From positions 5,084,001-5,148,000 of the forward strand of contig NZ_CP048833.1 in NCBI RefSeq assembly GCF_012971725.1: a stretch of 64,000 nt of DNA, read 5' to 3'. This document shows, one piece after another, positions 59,342-64,000 of the stretch. The notes beneath the pieces were generated by a model. That model saw only the letters and a list, made by a program, of their open reading frames with translations. It was not told where the DNA came from and ran no database searches. Position numbers and translations under genes: made by a program. Source of the stretch: Pseudomonas multiresinivorans. Lineage in GTDB: Bacteria; Pseudomonadota; Gammaproteobacteria; Pseudomonadales; Pseudomonadaceae. Position 1 is the first letter of the stretch. The number at the start of each line of letters is the position of its first letter.

Positions 59342-59484
59342 TGGAGTAAGCGGTCCTCGGAACGGTCCGCGCGTCGTTGCCCGGCAGGTCGGCCCCCATC
59401 ACGTACAGTCGTACGCTCAGGGGCTCCGACCTACCAGGCGCCTAGCGCGGCCTCGCTCCGAGGCACCGCCAGAACTCCGCAGCT

Positions 59485-59545
59485 TCACAGTCCCCTCTCC
59501 CTTCGGAGCGGGGCGCGCAGTCAGGGTTAGGGAGAGGGGCTCTTG
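59485..59545. repeat. CCCTCTCCC-type repeat in the nrdA-nrdB gap
   Basis: CCCCTCTCCCTTCGG...AGGGTTAGGGAGAGGGG (59491-59541) is another copy of the facing CCCTCTCC element seen at 18.9, 43.3 and 54.2 kb. The rest of the 295-bp nrdA-nrdB gap (59342-59636) holds no gene. Confidence 0.75.
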
Positions 59546-59636
59546 ATCCCTCCCCGCAAATTCGAGCTTTAGCGTGCACCCATCACGCAACCAGACACCA
59601 GGCCGCCACAGAGCGGCCCACCAGGAGAGGACCCCC

Positions 59637-60884
59637 ATGCTGAGCTGGGACGAATTCGACAAAGAAGACGCCACCGAAGCCAAGGCCGCCCCGGCCGTCG
59701 CCCAGGCCGCCGCGCAGAACGCTGACAAACTCGACGCCGACGCCGCAGGCTCCGTCGAAGAAGCGCGCGCCGTATCCGCCAACGACTCCGACGCCGTCGC
59801 CCGTGCCAAGCAGGCCCTCGACGCCCTGGACATCCAGGAAGGCCTGGACGATCTCGAAGGCTCCGCCGCCCGCGTACAAGTCGGCGACAAGCAGATGATC
59901 AACGCCCGCGCCGACCTCAACCAGCTCGTACCCTTCAAGTACGACTGGGCCTGGCAGAAGTATCTGGATGGTTGCGCCAACCACTGGATGCCCCAGGAAG
60001 TGAACATGAACGCCGACATTGCCCTGTGGAAGAGCAAGGACGGCCTCAGCGAAGACGAACGCCGCATCGTCATGCGCAACCTCGGCTTCTTCTCCACCGC
60101 CGACTCCCTGGTTGCCAACAACCTGGTGCTGGCCGTGTACCGCCTGATCACCAACCCCGAGTGCCGCCAGTACATCCTGCGCCAGGCCTTCGAGGAAGCG
60201 ATCCACACCCACGCCTACCAGTACTGCATCGAGTCGCTGGGCATGGATGAAGGCGAAATCTTCAACATGTACCACGAGATTCCTTCGGTCGCGAAGAAAG
60301 CCTCCTGGGGCCTGAAGTACACCCGCTCGATCTCCGATCCGAAGTTCGAAACCGGCACCCCGGAAACCGACCGCCAGTTCCTGCGCAACCTGATCGCCTA
60401 CTACTGCGTCCTGGAAGGCATCTTCTTCTACTGCGGCTTCACCCAGATCCTCTCCATGGGCCGCCGCAACAAGATGACCGGCACCGCCGAGCAGTTCCAG
60501 TACATCCTGCGCGACGAATCCATGCACCTGAACTTCGGCATCGACGTGATCAACCAGATCAAGATCGAAAACCCGCACCTGTGGGATGCCCAGATGAAGG
60601 ACGAGGCCACCCAGATGATCCTCCAGGGCACCCAGCTGGAGATCGAATACGCACGCGACACCATGCCGCGCGGCGTACTGGGCATGAACGCGGCGATGAT
60701 GGAGGACTACCTCAAGTTCATCGCCAACCGCCGCCTGACCCAGATCGGCCTCAAAGAGGAATACCCGGGCACCAGCAACCCGTTCCCGTGGATGAGCGAA
60801 ATCATGGACCTGAAGAAGGAAAAGAACTTCTTCGAGACCCGCGTGATCGAGTACCAGACCGGCGGCGCGCTGAGCTGGGACTGA
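59637..60884 (+). CDS. nrdB: Class Ia ribonucleotide reductase small subunit NrdB
   Basis: A 415-residue diiron-tyrosyl-radical protein. The N-terminal extension of about 85 residues is Ala/Asp-rich ([21 protein letters not shown]...). The core has metal-ligand motif [10 protein letters not shown] (E-x2-H-x3-Y, the Tyr being the radical site), then [12 protein letters not shown] and [11 protein letters not shown] (E-x2-H). The C-terminal tail [18 protein letters not shown] docks NrdA. AGGAGAGGACCCCC precedes the ATG. It supplies the radical to NrdA. Confidence 0.97.
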   Translation: MLSWDEFDKEDATEAKAAPAVAQAAAQNADKLDADAAGSVEEARAVSANDSDAVARAKQALDALDIQEGLDDLEGSAARVQVGDKQMINARADLNQLVPFKYDWAWQKYLDGCANHWMPQEVNMNADIALWKSKDGLSEDERRIVMRNLGFFSTADSLVANNLVLAVYRLITNPECRQYILRQAFEEAIHTHAYQYCIESLGMDEGEIFNMYHEIPSVAKKASWGLKYTRSISDPKFETGTPETDRQFLRNLIAYYCVLEGIFFYCGFTQILSMGRRNKMTGTAEQFQYILRDESMHLNFGIDVINQIKIENPHLWDAQMKDEATQMILQGTQLEIEYARDTMPRGVLGMNAAMMEDYLKFIANRRLTQIGLKEEYPGTSNPFPWMSEIMDLKKEKNFFETRVIEYQTGGALSWD

Positions 60885-60968
60885 CGGAAGTAGTAGCAAC
60901 ACCGCAAGTCAAGACCATTAGAAACGCTGTAGACCGAAATGGATTTTTGGGGCAGTGATAGAAAGACA

Positions 60969-61000
60969 AAAGCCCCGCCATTGTGCGGGGCTTTTTTATT
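60969..61000 (+). terminator. nrdB terminator
   Basis: AAGCCCCGC-CATTGT-GCGGGGCTTTTTTATT is a 9-bp stem with T-run. It lies 85 bp after nrdB and ends 13 bp before the start codon of the NACHT gene. Confidence 0.9.
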
Positions 61001-61012
61001 GAGATATATAAA

Positions 61013-62989
61013 ATGACTGGAATCTTGGAAACCATATCCCTCGAAAGCGCAATCAAGCTTTCACTACCGACAGCAAAGAAAATATTCTCATCTAAAATTC
61101 AACCACTAATTGAAACAACACTCACCTCTTACTTTAAAAATAAATCAGCCATAAAAAGCTTTGAAGAGAACTCTATAGACTATCTCTCAAACCTCGGCGG
61201 CCAGTGCTCAATAATAAACACTATCGCCTTTCAGAACACCCCTAAAAGACTAGATGACCTCTACATCCCGCTAACACTCACAACCCCAGAAAAGACAATC
61301 TCAATAAAAATAACCGAAAATTCAGATCTCTTCAAAATTGGAAACAGGATACTAATAAACGACTCAGCCGGGATGGGAAAATCCACACTATCCAAGCGGG
61401 TGGTGCTTAACACTCTAAGCACCAACACCGAGATACCTGTATACCTTGAACTTAGAAAAGTAAACAAAACAACAATTTTAGAAAGCATAAAGAAAAGACT
61501 TGGCATAAAAAACGAAACCAGTTCAGAAATCCTCAAAGAACTCCCTCTTCAGTTTATCTTTGATGGACTCGACGAAGTACCGAGCGACTTAAAGCAGTCA
61601 ACAACAGAGGATCTACGGAGCTTCATAAATTTCATTGGAGACTCCGCCAATATTTTAATCACATCCAGAAATGAGGCTTACCTTTCTGAGTTCTATGACT
61701 TCATACACCTCTCAATTAAACCATTAAAAAGAGAGGAGGCTTATGACCTAATAAAAAAATACGACCCTAGCGATGAGATATCAAGACCTCTCATCGAAGG
61801 GATACAGCAGGCAGGAGCAAGCATAAGAGAGTTCCTCTCCACCCCTCTTTATGTTTCTTTGCTATTTTGCTCATATCGGTTCAAGTCAGCCATACCACAG
61901 AAAAAGAACCTATTTTACTCTCAAGTGTATGATGCCCTATTTGAGTCACACGACCTAAGTAAAGAGGCATCATTTGTACGTACAAAAAACTGCACTCTCG
62001 ACTCAACAGACTTTCATTCGGTACTCAGAAGGCTCGGCTTTTGGTGTCTAAGCAGCAATGGCAAGATCGAATTTCAAAAAGATGAGCTAGAAATAATAGT
62101 ATCCAAGATAATCGGGAGCATGAATGGGATCAACTGCAACCCCTCTAGCTTCACACTAGACCTTGTAACTACAGTCCCCCTTTTTGTAAGAGAGGGACCA
62201 ATTCTTCGTTGGTCGCACAAATCCTTAATGGAGTACTTTGCTGCAATGTTTATTTGCAGCGATACAAAGTCAAAGCAGGAAGAAATCCTTCTAAAACTAT
62301 ACAATAGCGACCTATCCGAGAGCTATAAGAACGTCTTTGAACTATGTTCCGATATCGATTACACCACTTTTAGATCAAGCATCGTAAAACAGCTGCTGAC
62401 AGAAACCTTAGATCACTACAAAATTCTCCTAGAAGAATTCACCCCACAAGACATCCCTCTTGATGAAATTAAGAAAAGGGCAGGAATCACTGCATATCAA
62501 AATATAGGGTTCGCACTACTGAGAGAATTTAATCCCGAAAACTCAAAAAAAGTATGGTCAAACAAAAAATACACAACCCCATATCTTGAGGCATTTCCAA
62601 AATCTCAGAAATACACCGAAATGGTAGCTCACCTGACAGCAAAGACCCCGTCAGCAGGAGTATATTTCATATACAACACCACCAAACATATAACCACCCT
62701 AAGAATACTTTCAGAGAAGTCCCCTAACACTGTGACATCTGAAGATAAAAAAACATCTCAGATCGCAAAAGAAATAAGAAAGTCCCCAACACTAAAGAAT
62801 GGTACTTTCTATGTCATTAACAACCAGAAAGACTCCCCCTGCAACTCCAAGGAAAACTTCTCGATAGTCAATAAAATAATTCGCCTTGGCAGCATATATA
62901 TGATAAGCATAGATGCTGCCAAGGAAGAGCTTGATTCAATAAGCTCTGACTCAAGCAATGGAATTGAAGATCTGCTGAACAATCTATAG
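61013..62989 (+). CDS. NACHT-domain STAND NTPase, candidate single-gene anti-phage defence protein
   Basis: A 658-residue protein. The N-terminal 110 residues are unassigned; they contain the SLPTAKKIFSSKI stretch and LDDLYIPLTL just before the NTPase. The NACHT module has Walker A DSAGMGKST (117-125, first Gly of the P-loop replaced by Asp), Walker B FIFDGLDE (181-188) and the sensor region ILITSRNE (214-221). Helical regions follow to about 530, with an unassigned C-terminal domain of about 130 residues (GVYFIYNTTKHITTLRIL...). Base composition is strongly AT-rich; 61081-61140 has only 16 G or C in 60. Flanking genes are GC-rich, which implies transfer. The ATG at 61013 has only a weak ribosome site (GAGAT). 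Confidence 0.8.
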   Translation: MTGILETISLESAIKLSLPTAKKIFSSKIQPLIETTLTSYFKNKSAIKSFEENSIDYLSNLGGQCSIINTIAFQNTPKRLDDLYIPLTLTTPEKTISIKITENSDLFKIGNRILINDSAGMGKSTLSKRVVLNTLSTNTEIPVYLELRKVNKTTILESIKKRLGIKNETSSEILKELPLQFIFDGLDEVPSDLKQSTTEDLRSFINFIGDSANILITSRNEAYLSEFYDFIHLSIKPLKREEAYDLIKKYDPSDEISRPLIEGIQQAGASIREFLSTPLYVSLLFCSYRFKSAIPQKKNLFYSQVYDALFESHDLSKEASFVRTKNCTLDSTDFHSVLRRLGFWCLSSNGKIEFQKDELEIIVSKIIGSMNGINCNPSSFTLDLVTTVPLFVREGPILRWSHKSLMEYFAAMFICSDTKSKQEEILLKLYNSDLSESYKNVFELCSDIDYTTFRSSIVKQLLTETLDHYKILLEEFTPQDIPLDEIKKRAGITAYQNIGFALLREFNPENSKKVWSNKKYTTPYLEAFPKSQKYTEMVAHLTAKTPSAGVYFIYNTTKHITTLRILSEKSPNTVTSEDKKTSQIAKEIRKSPTLKNGTFYVINNQKDSPCNSKENFSIVNKIIRLGSIYMISIDAAKEELDSISSDSSNGIEDLLNNL

Positions 62990-63000
62990 TTGTATGTAAC

Positions 63001-63027
63001 GCGCGTTTGTGTGGGTTGCAAACGCGC
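63001..63027. other. Hairpin after the NACHT gene
   Basis: GCGCGTTTG-N9-CAAACGCGC is a perfect 9-bp inverted repeat 12 bp after the NACHT stop. It is followed by TAAAACAACAC rather than T residues, so it is a weak terminator candidate at best. The rest of the gap to 63205 holds no supported gene. Confidence 0.5.
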
Positions 63028-63205
63028 TAAAACAACACTTATGCTCGCCTATAGCGCCTAAGAAACGCTTCACGTAGCGGCAATACTGCTCCCGAAAGCA
63101 GCGGTGTACCCATTGAGGAAATGGATATGCCTTTCCCTCTTCGCCTTCACCCCAAAGGCGCCTCGCTGTACCCACCCTCTTCACCCTCCTTCCCGGAGGT
63201 GCGCC

Positions 63206-63676
63206 ATGTCTGAAGAGTTCCTGATCCCCACCGAATTCACCCGCCACAAGCGCCTGCTGCGCGCCGTGCTGCTGGAAGACCAGTGCTGGTTCTGTGCCCA
63301 CGACCTGGGCCGGCTGATCGGCTCGCCTTATCTGGCCGAGCGCGTGGAGCGCAACCTGGACGACGACCAGTTCCGGCGCGCCTGGGTGCGCGATGGCAAT
63401 GGCGAATACGTCGATGAGTTGCTGATCAGCGAGTCGGGCGCCTATGCCGCGTTGATCCACTACTTCCATCCGGAGAATCGCAGCGTGCGGCAGTGGTTGT
63501 CGCAGCAGGTGATTCCGACGTTGCGCGACCAGCACCGCACCAGCCTGGGCGAGCCACGCCGGGAAATGCTGCGCGGGCCGACGGAGTCGTTGTCGGTGTT
63601 GAGGTGGCAAGGGGTGTTGTGGGTGCCGTATCGGCAGTGGCCGGAGTTGAGTGCCCGGCTGGAGGGTGGTGCGTAG
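63206..63676 (+). CDS. Bro-N domain (phage antirepressor-like) protein
   Basis: A 156-residue protein with a Bro-N domain (PF02498-like). The stretch VLLEDQCWFCAHDLGRLIGSPYLAERVERNLDDDQFRRAWV, followed by ELLISESGAYAALIHYFHPENRSVRQWLSQQVIPTLRDQ, is typical. It is of the same base composition as the chromosome. The GGAGG 7 nt before the ATG at 63206 fixes the start. Bro-N proteins occur in phages and as chromosomal regulators; a DNA-binding regulatory role is likely. Its stop codon lies at the edge of a dispersed repeat. Confidence 0.82.
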   Translation: MSEEFLIPTEFTRHKRLLRAVLLEDQCWFCAHDLGRLIGSPYLAERVERNLDDDQFRRAWVRDGNGEYVDELLISESGAYAALIHYFHPENRSVRQWLSQQVIPTLRDQHRTSLGEPRREMLRGPTESLSVLRWQGVLWVPYRQWPELSARLEGGA

Positions 63677-63744
63677 GATGGCGTGGAGCGGAGCGATACC
63701 CATCGCTGCGCTGATCTGCCGTAGGAGCGGACTTTGTCCGCGAT
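63673..63744. repeat. Dispersed repeats after the Bro-N gene
   Basis: GTAGGATGGCGTGGAGCGGAGCGATACCCATC (63673-63704) begins within the Bro-N stop codon, and a single GGACT-type unit GTAGGAGCGGACTTTGTCCGCGAT follows at 63721-63744. The first element is also present at 15.9 and 11.3 kb. Confidence 0.85.
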
Positions 63745-64000
63745 GTGTTTGCCTCGCGCCGTGGTTTCCCGCGTCGCGCCGGCGTGCGCGCGGGCTTTTT
63801 TGTTTCGCCCCCTCGGGCGACCCACTTTGGCAAACGCCCAAAAGTGGGCAAAGGTCTCGCCCCTCCATCCGGCTTTTCGCTTCGCGAAAAGTACCCTCGG
63901 TTCTTCGGAGTTTCAGGGGCCCGCGGCGAAGGGCCGTCCCTGGCCCATCGCCGCTCTCGCGACATCCATGTCGCTCAACCCCTGAAACTCCGATCACCTT
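63745..64000. repeat. Probable dispersed repeat, truncated by window end
   Basis: The DNA from about 63780 reads GTTTCGCCCCCTCGGGCGACCCACTTT and continues with several internal inverted repeats (CCACTTTGG...CCAAAAGTGGG, CTTTTCGCTTCGCGAAAAG, TTTCAGGGGC). It ends with ACCCCTGAAACTCCG, the complement of CGGAGTTTCAGGGG near 63905. This resembles a known Pseudomonas dispersed repeat family. Short ORFs in it are not convincing genes. Confidence 0.55.

Noticed and set aside
63745..64000. Short open frames at the right edge
   Set aside because: They lie in DNA that looks like a dispersed repeat family with internal inverted repeats, without ribosome sites or domains.

Overview
The window is a GC-rich chromosomal segment of a Pseudomonas. 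The evidence is the oprH-phoP-phoQ operon, napEFDABC, the nrdA/nrdB pair, thrS followed by the first bases of an AUU-initiated infC, the single phosphopantetheinyl transferase pcpS, a MvaT/MvaU-type H-NS analogue, CyaB, and many Pseudomonas REP-like repeats. From memory of P. aeruginosa PAO1, the gene order follows several PAO1 blocks: PA1505 down to PA1493 for moaA to cysP, and PA1183 down to PA1155 for dctA to nrdB. The blocks are joined differently, so this is probably a relative in the P. aeruginosa group rather than P. aeruginosa itself. That placement is inference.

Layout. 1-5.1 kb: infC start, thrS, an alpha/beta hydrolase, an MvaT-like nucleoid protein, two small genes and tRNA-Val(GAC). 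5.3-10.4 kb: a PauB/PuuB-like oxidoreductase, an FNT transporter, a low-molecular-weight phosphatase pair, a periplasmic binding protein and moaA. 10.6-18.9 kb: a TetR regulator, a GlcG-like protein and the glyoxylate/glycerate pathway (gcl, hyi, glxR, ttuD, pykF). Gcl joins two glyoxylates to tartronate semialdehyde, Hyi interconverts it with hydroxypyruvate, GlxR reduces it to glycerate, TtuD leads into lower glycolysis and PykF finishes at pyruvate. 19-26.5 kb: a urea transporter, a DapF-like protein lacking both catalytic cysteines, SstT, a voltage-gated K+ channel, MuiA and CysP. 26.7-32.6 kb: a DmpA-type peptidase, an APC permease divergent from a LuxR regulator, an HD-domain protein and adenylate cyclase CyaB. 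32.9-35.6 kb: sigma-54-type dctA and an AraC regulator. 35.7-43.2 kb: phoQ-phoP-oprH, then periplasmic nitrate reductase. 43.6-52.3 kb: a lytic transglycosylase, alginate lyase, dienelactone hydrolase, pcpS, an OprD-type porin, modABC and a di-Mop protein (molybdate supply suits NapA and MoaA). 52.5-60.9 kb: an RstAB-like two-component system split by an acetyltransferase gene, then nrdA and nrdB.

The most distinctive accessory feature is at 61.0-63.0 kb. A single AT-rich gene encodes a STAND/NACHT NTPase and sits directly after the nrdB terminator, before a Bro-N domain gene. It is a candidate single-gene anti-phage (bNACHT-like) system acquired by transfer.

Other points for follow-up: a 24-codon cysteine-containing ORF with an ideal Shine-Dalgarno in the 783-bp nrdA leader; a structured, terminator-ended RNA region before the urea transporter; a lone minus-strand terminator suggesting a small RNA next to pcpS; a ModE-like palindrome and terminator after the Mop gene; and TTGTATACAA-like palindromes flanking the gcl promoter.
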